From: Oscillospiraceae bacterium
Lineage (GTDB): Bacteria; Bacillota; Clostridia; Oscillospirales; Ruminococcaceae
Reading direction: 5' to 3'
DNA: 64,000 nt
Assembly (NCBI GenBank): GCA_009777415.1
Contig: WRLX01000001.1
Coordinates: 1-64,000, forward strand
A program made the translations under genes and the position numbers. Of this stretch, positions 19,501 to 28,166 are shown piece after piece (within the stretch, counting starts at the first letter, position 1; the number at the start of each line of letters is the position of its first letter). The notes under the pieces were generated by a model. It made no database searches and was not told where the DNA came from. It was given only the letters and a program-made list of their open reading frames with translations.

Positions 19501-20897
19501 CCGGCACTCCGAAAGTATTCCAAAGTGTGAACGACAGTAGCCACGCTTTAGTGTGTAGAACTCCCGGTTGCGATGAGCCGGACACTGTTACCACTCCGCA
19601 TGAAACGAGTACAAGGGAAGCTACCTGCCGCGAACGCTCGCTGACTGTTTGCGAGAGCAACGGTTGCGGTTGGAGCGAGGAAGGTGTTTCGACTTTGCCG
19701 CATGATTACAGCGGCGGGTGGAGGTATTTGAGTTCAACCCCATATCATGTAAAATCCTGTGTAGGGAATCCTGCGGGTACTGTTTGCGGAGAGCATTCAA
19801 CTGACCTTGACGACAGGGAACTTTGCGATGTGTCATGGACTCCGGTTGCCACCGATGATACACGTTGTGAGGCAAGTTGTGCGGCTGATTGCGGTTATCC
19901 GCTGTCACGAGATTTACACGACTTTGTCGGCGGTGAGTGTACCAGATGTGAGTATGTGCAAGGAGAAGCTGTGCTTGTGTGGGAATTAATCAGGCGCAAT
20001 AATGCAACGAATAGTTGGCATACAAATCATGGCGGTAACGATGACCAATGTCATCTACTTGAATTTGAAGCGCGTATCAGGAATGTCGGTGCTGCGGAAT
20101 CTGCCAACCCGGCTACGATACAAGTCACCCTTCCCAATGGCGGAAGGTGGCGCGAAACCCAAAATAACGGAAATAATGGTTTGAGTACTGCTAATACCAC
20201 TCAAGGAGGAATCACATTCACCCTTTCTTACACAGGCACTATTGCGGCGGGGGCGGCTACTCCGGCATCTACAATGTGGATTAGGATAAACTTCTGTACC
20301 CAAATCGCCGCGTGTGGTGTTCCGAGCAGCGGAGGAATTATTACTGCAAGCAGTGTAATAGGGGCACATGATTACACATGGGCAGACTTAAATGCGGAAC
20401 AGCACGCAGGAACTTGCGGCAATTGCGGAAATACACAAAACCAAAACCATACTTGGGGCGAGTGGTTACCGACAACAGCACCTGTGGGTGGTACTCAAAC
20501 TCAAAGTTGCACAGGCATCGGTTGTGTGAGAACAAGGGATAGAATAAGACCCGAGCCTATGAGCGCTACAGTAACGCAGGTACGCAGGGAGTGGGGTAAC
20601 GTAATTGTTCTTAATGTGCAAATTAACAACCCGGATTCAGTCCCTGTTAGTGAATGGGAACTCAACTTTGATGTTCCAAGCGGTTCGCCTAACGCTAACA
20701 ACACTACTAATCCCGACTTTGGTGGTGGCACCGGCGGTCTCCCATGGCGTGTAACAGGCGGCAACCTCTTGACAATATCAAGCAATGGTAATTTGTCAGT
20801 TCCGCCGGGGCAAACCACGTATGTGTTTATGTTGCGAGACTACCAACCCTCGAATGCGCAATCATGGAGTACTTCTACTGTTACGTTCAGACCTTGA
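16587..20897 (+). CDS. Giant PilW-like prepilin (1436 aa) with Cys-rich repeat modules and C-terminal CBM2-like beta domains
   Basis: KKGLTLVEVMIATVIFSLITLAAF prepilin signal; repeated (A/P)TCTxDG...CxxC...LGHD modules; C-terminus TVTQVRREWGNVIVLNVQINNPDSVPVSEWELNFDVPSG...LTISSNGNLSVPPGQTTYVF. Confidence 0.8.
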   Translation: MRFDFKRLLSKKGLTLVEVMIATVIFSLITLAAFTMYQPIVEIAGSVRSDNDMQRIVNASENYVARQLRNAVEIEVHRVDDPFTEVLTDTSIMDPFTNGRTKPGDDPRALIIWDTSTLATPGATLIYDVRLHDTAPSPSVISIPTTMAELEAFRVFNTAFYSDIELGVNVGLNELVPDNQVRDRTFLQLQLEARRDGVINLASGATTHANILLSWIGLAEGGDQTKFEAGQLNKASLIETSPTGNVWVILYHNNIDMDRPPPEIPVSDTPCLAACTGVPCDTSVSGHPVNCPGTLPCWSCVERCLPVCSVSDPSYVCPPPTVATDCFRSGCLNCLSSPPNGLPCYPDCGLGCVTPPNAVGLGCGENWIGDICISEVCCDCGDLANCMVCRYRCVEVAGEYGCRKQITGLICDNCCIGCKMPPHLGCVCPPCPVSGSHDYVELSSVPSTCEVGGNGSVTFECTHCGDTTIHALPLADHDYTDINWEKLDDAQHRRNCTYYSGCGGFDTASHIWSSYSAPDERGQRRRYCTVFDCDAEQTGGVVASITDCECEPVVSDGGRHDCLRIVTVSNRGETASAFTWTVVTDVPARSILRRVNAVVTEGSVLRVVPLNTETAQLTSTGSALEIRAESDYVFEVVISVIDCNHSGYEHSEVPDKEETCTEFGWKDRLVCENCEGIVNEFESLLLPLGHEADYDNFDAWEQRSPATCEEPEYSYVNCVRFDDCGYRFDSEIGDDSLGGHQLEDVSRIGERCFGGIVTRQCVREIGDEICGATSTEPVPPETPEYDEDDDAFTIVKDEPTCTEDGGTEYVCIHCNGDADGHRRSASVIPALGHDDEHDDWAVKRAATCFEDGEEALVCGRNGCREEIDTRVLVFEIVFIAVDDVPATCTTDGYIDGEVCEVCEGEFDGHRRGGTVVDALGHDRDDWDVVSPSVVARCISEGKKVRTCRRAECGESDELILPATGVHDFDYDSGTPKVFQSVNDSSHALVCRTPGCDEPDTVTTPHETSTREATCRERSLTVCESNGCGWSEEGVSTLPHDYSGGWRYLSSTPYHVKSCVGNPAGTVCGEHSTDLDDRELCDVSWTPVATDDTRCEASCAADCGYPLSRDLHDFVGGECTRCEYVQGEAVLVWELIRRNNATNSWHTNHGGNDDQCHLLEFEARIRNVGAAESANPATIQVTLPNGGRWRETQNNGNNGLSTANTTQGGITFTLSYTGTIAAGAATPASTMWIRINFCTQIAACGVPSSGGIITASSVIGAHDYTWADLNAEQHAGTCGNCGNTQNQNHTWGEWLPTTAPVGGTQTQSCTGIGCVRTRDRIRPEPMSATVTQVRREWGNVIVLNVQINNPDSVPVSEWELNFDVPSGSPNANNTTNPDFGGGTGGLPWRVTGGNLLTISSNGNLSVPPGQTTYVFMLRDYQPSNAQSWSTSTVTFRP

Positions 20898-20963
20898 AGT
20901 TGATGCAAACCTTCCTCACGGTGGGAGGCGGTGCGGGAGAGTATGAGCTTGTTTTGAGTTAAG

Positions 20964-20992
20964 TAAAACCGCCGATTACGGTCGGCGGTTTT
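20964..20992. terminator. Bidirectional terminator hairpin after giant pilin
   Basis: TAAAACCGCCGATTACGGTCGGCGGTTTTA. Confidence 0.8.
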
Positions 20993-21039
20993 ACGGGCGG
21001 AATTGTGGTATAATAGAAAGAGAGGGGAGGCGAGTTAAG

Positions 21040-21207
21040 ATGACTAAAGAAGAATTTGATACTTTCAAACGCAGTATAGCACAACCTGCCGTTAAATGTA
21101 AGCGCGGCAAAATCAGCAAAGAAGAGTTGATACAGACGTTATTTGTTACTCTCGGCGACAAAACGATTGAAGAAACAGAAAAGTTAATTGACAAGTTTGA
21201 GATGTAG
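21040..21207 (+). CDS. Small hypothetical protein (55 aa)
   Basis: MTKEEFDTFKRSIAQPAVKCKRGKISKEELIQTLFVTLGDKTIEETEKLIDKFEM preceded by GAGGGGAGG. Confidence 0.6.
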   Translation: MTKEEFDTFKRSIAQPAVKCKRGKISKEELIQTLFVTLGDKTIEETEKLIDKFEM

Positions 21208-21220
21208 GGTTAATAGGGTA

Positions 21221-22012
21221 CTACCCCATTAACCCCAAATACCAAGCAATCATTTTATCGCCGTATAGGTATGCCGCGGCGATTCCGACTGCGAGGAATG
21301 GGCCAAACGGGATTGCCGTGCCTTTTGCGGGGAGTGCGTCTTCGCTTTTGTAGACGTGTTTGTCGGTTGCTTTAAAAACCGCGCCGACGATTGCGCCGGA
21401 GAAAACGCCTATTAATGCGGCGGGGATTATGTTCCAACCTAAGAGCAACCCGGCTGCCGCCATTAATTGAATGTCCGCTCCGCCCATTGCGCCGAACAAT
21501 GCCAAAACTGCGAAAGGGATTGAAATTGCTATCGCGCCGATTAGGTGTTCGTGCCACGGAATGTCGGTTACTCCGAATAAAGACAACCCCATTGCGATAA
21601 TGCCGAGAGCGGCGATTGAAATAGGGAAGATGTACTCAATCTCGCCTGTGTCAATGTCGAGGAAAGACAGGCAGATTAAAATAGGGAACAAAACGACGGC
21701 GAATACCAAATTAATGCTCAGTCCGAGAGCGAGAAACGCAATTGCGTAAGAAATGCCGCAAAGGGATTCGACAATTGCATAGCGCGGCGAGACTTTTACT
21801 TTGCAGTAGCGACACTTCCCGCCTAAGCAAATCCAGCTTATAACGGGGAACAAGTCATACCAAGCAAGCACATGACTGCATGACATACAGCGGGAACGTC
21901 CTTTTACAACCTGCTCTTTTTTGGGGGTTCTGTAGATGACTACGTTGAGGAAACTGCCGATAATTGTCCCGTAAATGCACATTACAACTGATACAAAAAT
22001 AAAAAAAACCAT
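21221..22012 (-). CDS. pilD: Prepilin peptidase PilD (A24 family)
   Basis: GSFLNVVIYRTP, CMSCSHVLAWYDLFPVISWICLGGKCRYCKVKVSPRY, second Asp motif FGAMGGADIQLMAAAGLLLG. Confidence 0.93.
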   Translation of the reverse strand: MVFFIFVSVVMCIYGTIIGSFLNVVIYRTPKKEQVVKGRSRCMSCSHVLAWYDLFPVISWICLGGKCRYCKVKVSPRYAIVESLCGISYAIAFLALGLSINLVFAVVLFPILICLSFLDIDTGEIEYIFPISIAALGIIAMGLSLFGVTDIPWHEHLIGAIAISIPFAVLALFGAMGGADIQLMAAAGLLLGWNIIPAALIGVFSGAIVGAVFKATDKHVYKSEDALPAKGTAIPFGPFLAVGIAAAYLYGDKMIAWYLGLMG

Positions 22013-22095
22013 AAATTCTCCTACAAAAGTTCAAAAGTTCTTAAATTGAGTATAACATAAAATTTAAATAAAAGCAAGAAAGGACCGGTGTAAAA

Positions 22096-23793
22096 ATGCT
22101 TCAAAATATACCAATAGGTCAACTGCTTGTAGAAAGCGGGTTTATTACATCCGAGCAACTCCAAAAGGCGTTAGTTAAGCAAAAAGAATTGGGGACTAAA
22201 TTAGGTGACACACTACTCAGTCTCGGCTATATTTCGGAAACGCAGTTTGTACACGCGCTTTCGTCACGGCTGAAAGTCCCGTATGTTGACTTGGCTACAA
22301 CCGATATAAATGTTGAGGCGGTCAAAAAAATTACAGAGGCAGAGGCGCGAAAGCATAACCTCATCGCTTACAGAATAACTAACGGGCGGCTGTGCGTTGC
22401 GTCAAACGACCCTGTAAACTTTTTTGTGTTTGAGGACTTAAAAGTCAAGACAGGGATGGAAATTCACCCTATGTTGGCAACTAAGACAGCGATTCTCGAC
22501 GCGATTAACAAAGCCTACTCCGATTCGGAGCAGGAAGAGGTAATGAGCGATATTGACAAGGAATACGATGCAAGCGCGGAACTCCTGAAAGCACAGCAAG
22601 AGGCGGCGGCATCCGATGAACGCGTAGACAACGCACCTATTGTTAAGCTCGTAAACACGCTTATAGAGTCGGCTTATCGTTCAAACACGTCTGACATACA
22701 TATTGAGCCGTTTAAAGACAGAACGAGGATTCGATTCAGGATAGACGGCGAGTGTTTGGAAAAGATGATGGTAAAACCCGCTGTACACTCATCGCTTGTC
22801 ACCCGCCTTAAAATCCTCGCGGCAATGAATATAGCTGAAAAGCGTATTCCGCTTGACGGGCGTTTCGGCGTAAAGATTGACGGGGTTAATCTTGACTTGC
22901 GTGTATCAAGTGTGCCTACTGTTTACGGGGAAAAGGTTGTTATCCGTCTGCTTTCGACTGCCGACGAAAAAACGAGAAGAGTCACCGACTTAGGCATGAG
23001 CCAGTATAACTATGAAATGTTTAAGCAAATTATCCGTTGCCCGCACGGGGTAATGTTAGTAACGGGTCCGACCGGTTCGGGTAAATCTACTACGCTTTAT
23101 GCAACACTCGGCGAGCTTTCTAAAATCAACAACAATGTCGTCACCTGTGAAGACCCGGTGGAGAAAAAAATCGATGGCGTTAATCAATGTCAAATGAACG
23201 TAAAAGCCGGATATACTTTTGCAATTGCACTTCGCGCAATTTTACGTCAAGACCCCGACATAGTAATGGTAGGGGAAATACGTGACGGCGAAACAGCCGA
23301 TATTGCAATCCGCGCCGCGATTACGGGTCACTTGGTTTTGTCAACGCTTCATACAAATGATGCGGTAGGTTCTATTTTGCGCCTTGTGGACATGGGAATC
23401 GCCCCGTACATGGTTGCATCCTCTTTGGTGGGTGTAATTGCACAGCGTCTTGTGAAACTGCTTTGCAACGAATGCGCGCAAGAGGTAACCCTTGAAGACC
23501 CCGCCGATTTAAAATTAGTGGGGAGTACCGTCCCGGTAAAAGCGAGGACGGTTAAGCATGACGGATGCAGGGCTTGCAGGAACACCGGTTATGCGGGAAG
23601 AACGGCTATTTTTGAAATAGTTATTCCGAGCAACGCAATTAAAGAATGTATTTCCAAAAACGGCACGGCGGAAGAAATCGGGCAGCTTGCAAAACAAAAC
23701 GGCACAAAACTCCTCCGCGATAATGTAACGGAAATGGTTTTAGAAGGAAAAACAACAATGGAAGAGCTTGTAAAAGCGACATACACGGTTTAA
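22096..23793 (+). CDS. pilB: Type IV pilus assembly ATPase PilB
   Basis: GspE N-domain; VTGPTGSGKSTTLYATL Walker A, VTCEDPVEKKIDGVNQ, MVGEIRDGETADIAIRAAITGHLVLSTLHTNDA, CX2C zinc motifs. Confidence 0.95.
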   Translation: MLQNIPIGQLLVESGFITSEQLQKALVKQKELGTKLGDTLLSLGYISETQFVHALSSRLKVPYVDLATTDINVEAVKKITEAEARKHNLIAYRITNGRLCVASNDPVNFFVFEDLKVKTGMEIHPMLATKTAILDAINKAYSDSEQEEVMSDIDKEYDASAELLKAQQEAAASDERVDNAPIVKLVNTLIESAYRSNTSDIHIEPFKDRTRIRFRIDGECLEKMMVKPAVHSSLVTRLKILAAMNIAEKRIPLDGRFGVKIDGVNLDLRVSSVPTVYGEKVVIRLLSTADEKTRRVTDLGMSQYNYEMFKQIIRCPHGVMLVTGPTGSGKSTTLYATLGELSKINNNVVTCEDPVEKKIDGVNQCQMNVKAGYTFAIALRAILRQDPDIVMVGEIRDGETADIAIRAAITGHLVLSTLHTNDAVGSILRLVDMGIAPYMVASSLVGVIAQRLVKLLCNECAQEVTLEDPADLKLVGSTVPVKARTVKHDGCRACRNTGYAGRTAIFEIVIPSNAIKECISKNGTAEEIGQLAKQNGTKLLRDNVTEMVLEGKTTMEELVKATYTV

Positions 23794-23814
23794 CCCCCCA
23801 ATAAAAACAACTTT

Positions 23815-23850
23815 TACGGCACGCTGGTGCAGAAAGGATAAGGGTAAAAA
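23815..23850 (+). repeat. CGKR leader repeat core upstream of pilT
   Basis: TACGGCACGCTGGTGCAGAAAGGATAAGGGTAAAAA-ATG. Confidence 0.75.
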
Positions 23851-24927
23851 ATGAATAATAAGATTGATATTAATACGATTCTTGATTTAGCGCGGGACAT
23901 GGGTGCATCCGACGTACACTTTACTGCGGGGCTTCCCCCTATTATACGTCTTCACGGGAGCATTAAAAAGCTTCCTGAATATCCCGATTTTACAGAACCT
24001 ATGATACTTGAAGTTGTTAATCAGATTGCCTCCGATGTACACAAGGATATTATCAGAAGCGGCAAAGATGCGGACTTCAGCTATGTTACCGCATCCGGAT
24101 TCAGGAACAGGGTCAATGTTTTCCACCAGCGCGGGTATCACGCGATTGCGCTTCGTTTGTTGCGCAACGAGATTCCCACGCCGAGCGAGCTAAAATTGCC
24201 GGCAGTCATGAGCGATTTTGCATTACGTCCGCGCGGTCTTGTACTGGTAACAGGGCCTACGGGTTCGGGTAAATCGACAACGCTTGCGGCAATGGTTGAC
24301 CATGTAAACCGCAACAAAAATTCCCACATAATTACTATAGAAGACCCGATAGAGTATTTACACACTCATAAGCAGTCAATGATAAATCAGCGTGAAATCA
24401 ATGTTGACGTAGGCGACTTCGCGCTTGCATTACGTGCCGCGTTGCGTGAAGACCCCGATGTTATTCTCGTTGGGGAAATGCGTGACTTTGAGACAATAAG
24501 CGCGGCGATAACCGCGGCGGAAACGGGGCATTTGGTAATGTCAACGCTGCATACTACAGGCGCGGCGGAAACTCTTGACCGTATAATCGACGTTTACCCG
24601 CCGTCATCGCAAGGTCAATGCCGTTCACAGCTTGCGACTAACTTAGTCGCGGTAGTGTCACAGACATTAGTTCCGACTGCCGACGGGAAAGGGCGGGTAG
24701 CCGCTTTTGAAATAATGGCGACAAATGATGCAATCAGTGCGATGATTCGCGAGAACAAAATCTTCCAAATCCCCTCTGTAATTACCACGGGAAGAACGCT
24801 CGGAATGAGAAGCCTCGACCAAGACTTGGCACGGCTTACCCGTATGGGGACGATTACCGAAACAACGGGACTATCACGATGTCAAGACCCTAAAGAGTAT
24901 AAAAGGTTTTTGTCAATGCCGATGTAA
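23851..24927 (+). CDS. pilT: Twitching motility/retraction ATPase PilT
   Basis: DMGASDVHFTAGLPPIIRLHG, VTGPTGSGKSTTLAAMVDHVN, EDPIEYLHTHKQS, GEMRDFETISAAITAAETGHLVMSTLHT. Confidence 0.95.
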   Translation: MNNKIDINTILDLARDMGASDVHFTAGLPPIIRLHGSIKKLPEYPDFTEPMILEVVNQIASDVHKDIIRSGKDADFSYVTASGFRNRVNVFHQRGYHAIALRLLRNEIPTPSELKLPAVMSDFALRPRGLVLVTGPTGSGKSTTLAAMVDHVNRNKNSHIITIEDPIEYLHTHKQSMINQREINVDVGDFALALRAALREDPDVILVGEMRDFETISAAITAAETGHLVMSTLHTTGAAETLDRIIDVYPPSSQGQCRSQLATNLVAVVSQTLVPTADGKGRVAAFEIMATNDAISAMIRENKIFQIPSVITTGRTLGMRSLDQDLARLTRMGTITETTGLSRCQDPKEYKRFLSMPM

Positions 24928-24932
24928 TCTAA

Positions 24933-25091
24933 GAACCGGTCCCAATAGAAAATCGCACCGTTTAAACGGCAAATTTCCCGCCATACTGCGTTGAAATTTT
25001 ATTAAATATCAGCGGATATTCGCAAAAATTTCGCCTTGTCTGACGAAAAATTTGCTCGTTTCTCCGGCACGTTTCCTATTGGGACCGGTTC
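24933..25091. mobile_element. MITE-like element A variant, GAACCGGTCCCAATAGAAA termini, TSD TAA
   Basis: GAACCGGTCCCAATAG ... CTATTGGGACCGGTTC flanked by TAA; interior CCGCCATACTGCGTT...GCCTTGTCTGACGAAAAAT shared with 1887-2046. Confidence 0.75.
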
Positions 25092-25216
25092 TAAACTTCA
25101 CGGAAATTTTGCTTTTAAGCTGAATTTCCGTGTTTTTTTACACGTTTCACGCTTGACTGTTGCTGATAAAAATGTTATAATTGAATAAAATACCGCAGAA
25201 AGTTGGAAAATAAAGT

Positions 25217-26965
25217 TTGAAGGCAACGGATTATATTGTTGAGTTTCTCGTTAAAAAAGGTGTACAAGCTGTTTTCGGCTATCCGGGCGGAATGGTTACA
25301 CATTTGATGGATTCGCTGTATAAAGCTTCGGGAATCAGCACCAAAATATGCTGCCATGAACAGGGTGCGGGATTTGCGGCTTGCGGTTATGCCGCAGCCG
25401 GCGGGAAACCGGGAGTTGCATTCGCGACAAGCGGGCCGGGTGCGACAAACCTTATTACTGCGATTTGCCACGCTTATTTTGAGTCTGTCCCCGTTGTTTT
25501 TATCACAGGTCAGGTTAATACCTATGAGTCGCGCGGGGAATTTAATCTCAGAGTTCGGCAAAAAGGATTCCAAGAGACCGATGTTGTTCAAATGGTGAGC
25601 GGGGTTACTAAGTACGCGGAATATGTTGATGATGTTTCAAAATTGCCGCAGTGTTTGGAAAAAGCATTTCAAATTGCCGTGAGCGGTCGCCCCGGTGCGG
25701 TTTTGCTTGACATTCCGATGAATGTACAAAGAAGTCAAGTAGAGTTTAATATTGATTGCGATTCAGGCGTTGATATAACGTCCGAAGTTGAAGCCGCTAA
25801 AGCGATTGCCGATTTAGAGCGGGAATTGAAAAGCGCGAAAAGAGCGGTAATACTTGCGGGCAACGGCATTAATTCCGTAGGCGAACGCGACAATTTTAAG
25901 CGTTTCGCAAAAACGCATGAGCTTAAAATCCCGTTTGTTACAAGCATGATTGCGGTGGACTTGTTTTCGGCGGATTTCAAAGGCTGTTACGGGTTTATAG
26001 GCGCGTATGGGAGCAGATGCGCCAACATGATTGTGTCACAGTGTGACTTGCTTATATCAATCGGCTCACGCATGGATAATCGCCAGACGGGAGCGGATAT
26101 AACTAAGTTCGCGCCTAAGGCAAAGATTATACGGATTGACACCGATGTTGAGGAGTTGAAGTACAAAATCAAGCCCGATGAAATGCAAATCAATGCCGAT
26201 TTAAGAGATGTAATGCCCTTGCTTTCGGAAACGGAGTTTTCGCCTTATGAAAATGACGATTGGGAAAGTTGGAGATTGCAATGCGATTATTACAGGGAAA
26301 AGTTGAACGACAGCGGTATTGATGATTACCGTGTTAATAAGCTTATTGAGGACATTAGCCTGCTCATTCCCGATGATACGTTTTTGGCTGCCGATGTTGG
26401 GCAAAATCAAGTTTGGCTTGCACAGTCTTTCAAGTTTAAAGAGCGGCAGAGAATGCTCTTTTCGGGGGGGCACGGCGCGATGGGGTTTTCACTTCCGGCG
26501 GCAATAGGCGCGTGTTACTCTCTGCCGAAACGCAATGTATATTCTTTTTCGGGGGATGGCGGGTTGCAGATGAACATTCAAGAGCTGCAGTTTATTCGCA
26601 GTGAAAACCTGCCCGTGAAAATATTTGTTCTGAATAACAGTTCGCTCGGAATGATACGATGTTTCCAAGAGATGTATTTTGACTCGATTTATTCGTACAC
26701 TGTTAAGGGTGGCGGCTACACTTCGCCCGATTTTATTGAAGTTGCAAAAGCATACGGGATTGATGCATTTAGAATCAAGAGTGCGGCGGAGTTGGAGAAG
26801 CATAAAAATCGGTTGATTGACAACACCCCCGTTTTGTTTGATGTTGATATTGGCGACAGGACTTATGTTACGCCGAAGTTGGCTTACAATAAGCCTGTTT
26901 ATGACCAAGACCCGCCGATTGAGCGGGCGTTGCTTGAGGAGTTGCTGAAAGACCGGAAAATATAA
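25217..26965 (+). CDS. Thiamine-diphosphate enzyme, acetolactate synthase large-subunit-like
   Basis: ADYIVEFLVKKGVQAVFGYPGG, HEQGAGFAACGYA, SGPGATNLITAI, C-terminal ThDP motif GDGGLQMNIQELQFIRSENLPVKIFVLNN; TTG start. Confidence 0.85.
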   Translation: MKATDYIVEFLVKKGVQAVFGYPGGMVTHLMDSLYKASGISTKICCHEQGAGFAACGYAAAGGKPGVAFATSGPGATNLITAICHAYFESVPVVFITGQVNTYESRGEFNLRVRQKGFQETDVVQMVSGVTKYAEYVDDVSKLPQCLEKAFQIAVSGRPGAVLLDIPMNVQRSQVEFNIDCDSGVDITSEVEAAKAIADLERELKSAKRAVILAGNGINSVGERDNFKRFAKTHELKIPFVTSMIAVDLFSADFKGCYGFIGAYGSRCANMIVSQCDLLISIGSRMDNRQTGADITKFAPKAKIIRIDTDVEELKYKIKPDEMQINADLRDVMPLLSETEFSPYENDDWESWRLQCDYYREKLNDSGIDDYRVNKLIEDISLLIPDDTFLAADVGQNQVWLAQSFKFKERQRMLFSGGHGAMGFSLPAAIGACYSLPKRNVYSFSGDGGLQMNIQELQFIRSENLPVKIFVLNNSSLGMIRCFQEMYFDSIYSYTVKGGGYTSPDFIEVAKAYGIDAFRIKSAAELEKHKNRLIDNTPVLFDVDIGDRTYVTPKLAYNKPVYDQDPPIERALLEELLKDRKI

Positions 26966-27183
26966 GAACCTGTCTTCATAAGCATCGTGCTGGTAAAGCG
27001 AGCGATATTTTTCGTCAGACAAGGCAATTTTGACGATAATATCCGTTGATATTTGAGGAAAAATTAACGCAGAGTTGACGAGAGTAGCGGTGTCAGCGGC
27101 TTCGCCGTCGAGGCTGCTTGAAGTCAACGGTATGGCGGAAAAATTGCCGATTTAACAGTGCGTTCGCTTATGAAGACAGGTTC
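26966..27183. mobile_element. MITE-like element A, GAACCTGTCTTCATAAGC termini, TSD TAA
   Basis: GAACCTGTCTTCATAAGC...CGCTTATGAAGACAGGTTC; TAA at 26963-26965 (the upstream stop codon) and 27184-27186. Confidence 0.75.
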
Positions 27184-27203
27184 TAAGAGAGGGCGGAAAC
27201 ACC

Positions 27204-28166
27204 ATGCGTAAAAAGATTTCCGTTGTTATACCGACTTATAACGAAGAGGAAAATGTAATACCGATTCATGCGGCTGTTAAGGAGTTGTTTTCTCAAAGCC
27301 AAGGTGTCGGATTGTTAAGCGATTATGATTATGAGATATTGTTTATAGACAACAAGTCCACAGATTCAACGCGGGAAAAACTGAGACAGATTTGCCGCGA
27401 TGATAAGAACGTTCGTGCGATTTTAAACTCCAAAAACTTTGGTCAGTTTAATTCGCCTTATTACGGACTTATGCAGACAACGGGTGACTGTTCGATAATG
27501 CTGTGTGCCGATTTTCAAGACCCGATTGAGCTAATCCCGACACTTGTGAAGGAATGGGAAAACGGGCATAAAACGGTTTGTTGCGTTAAAACGAGCAGCA
27601 GGGAAAACGCCCTTGTGCGATTCGCGAGGACTGTTTATTACAAGACGATAAAGAAACTCAGCAGTATTGAGCAAATTGAACATTTTACCGGGTTTGGATT
27701 ATACGACAAGAGCTTTATTGAGGTTTTGCGCAGTCTCGATGATTCAATGCCTTTTTTAAGGGGAATTGTTGCGGAATTAAGCCCCGAGCTTAAAATAATA
27801 GAATACAGGCAGGCGAAACGCAGAGCGGGGAAAACCAAGAATAACTGGTATACTCTGTATGACGCGGCGATGATTTCGTTTACCTCTTATACAAAAATAG
27901 GGCTTAGACTTGCGACAATATTCGGCTCTGTTATGTCTGTTTTCGGCTTATTGATTGCGCTTGTTTACCTTATTCTTAAACTTTTGTTTTGGGACAACTT
28001 CCCCGGCGGTTCTGTCCCCGTTTTAATCGGTGTTTTCGGGTTTGGCTCTGTTCAGTTGTTTTTTATAGGGTTTCTCGGCGAATATATTTTAAGCATTAAT
28101 ACAAGGCTCATGAAAAGACCGTTAGTTGTTGAGGAAGAGAGGATTAATTTTGAGAAGCCGTCTTAA
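27204..28166 (+). CDS. Family 2 glycosyltransferase, GtrB/DPM1-like with two C-terminal TMs
   Basis: KISVVIPTYNEEENV, IDNKSTDSTRE, CADFQDPIELIP, C-terminal hydrophobic helices and GEYILSINTRLMKRP. Confidence 0.88.
   Translation: MRKKISVVIPTYNEEENVIPIHAAVKELFSQSQGVGLLSDYDYEILFIDNKSTDSTREKLRQICRDDKNVRAILNSKNFGQFNSPYYGLMQTTGDCSIMLCADFQDPIELIPTLVKEWENGHKTVCCVKTSSRENALVRFARTVYYKTIKKLSSIEQIEHFTGFGLYDKSFIEVLRSLDDSMPFLRGIVAELSPELKIIEYRQAKRRAGKTKNNWYTLYDAAMISFTSYTKIGLRLATIFGSVMSVFGLLIALVYLILKLLFWDNFPGGSVPVLIGVFGFGSVQLFFIGFLGEYILSINTRLMKRPLVVEEERINFEKPS

Noticed and set aside
11921-20818. Numerous antisense ORFs of 60-220 aa across the giant pilin genes
   Set aside because: Long sense ORFs with prepilin signals and clear RBS explain the coding; antisense frames lack domains and RBS.
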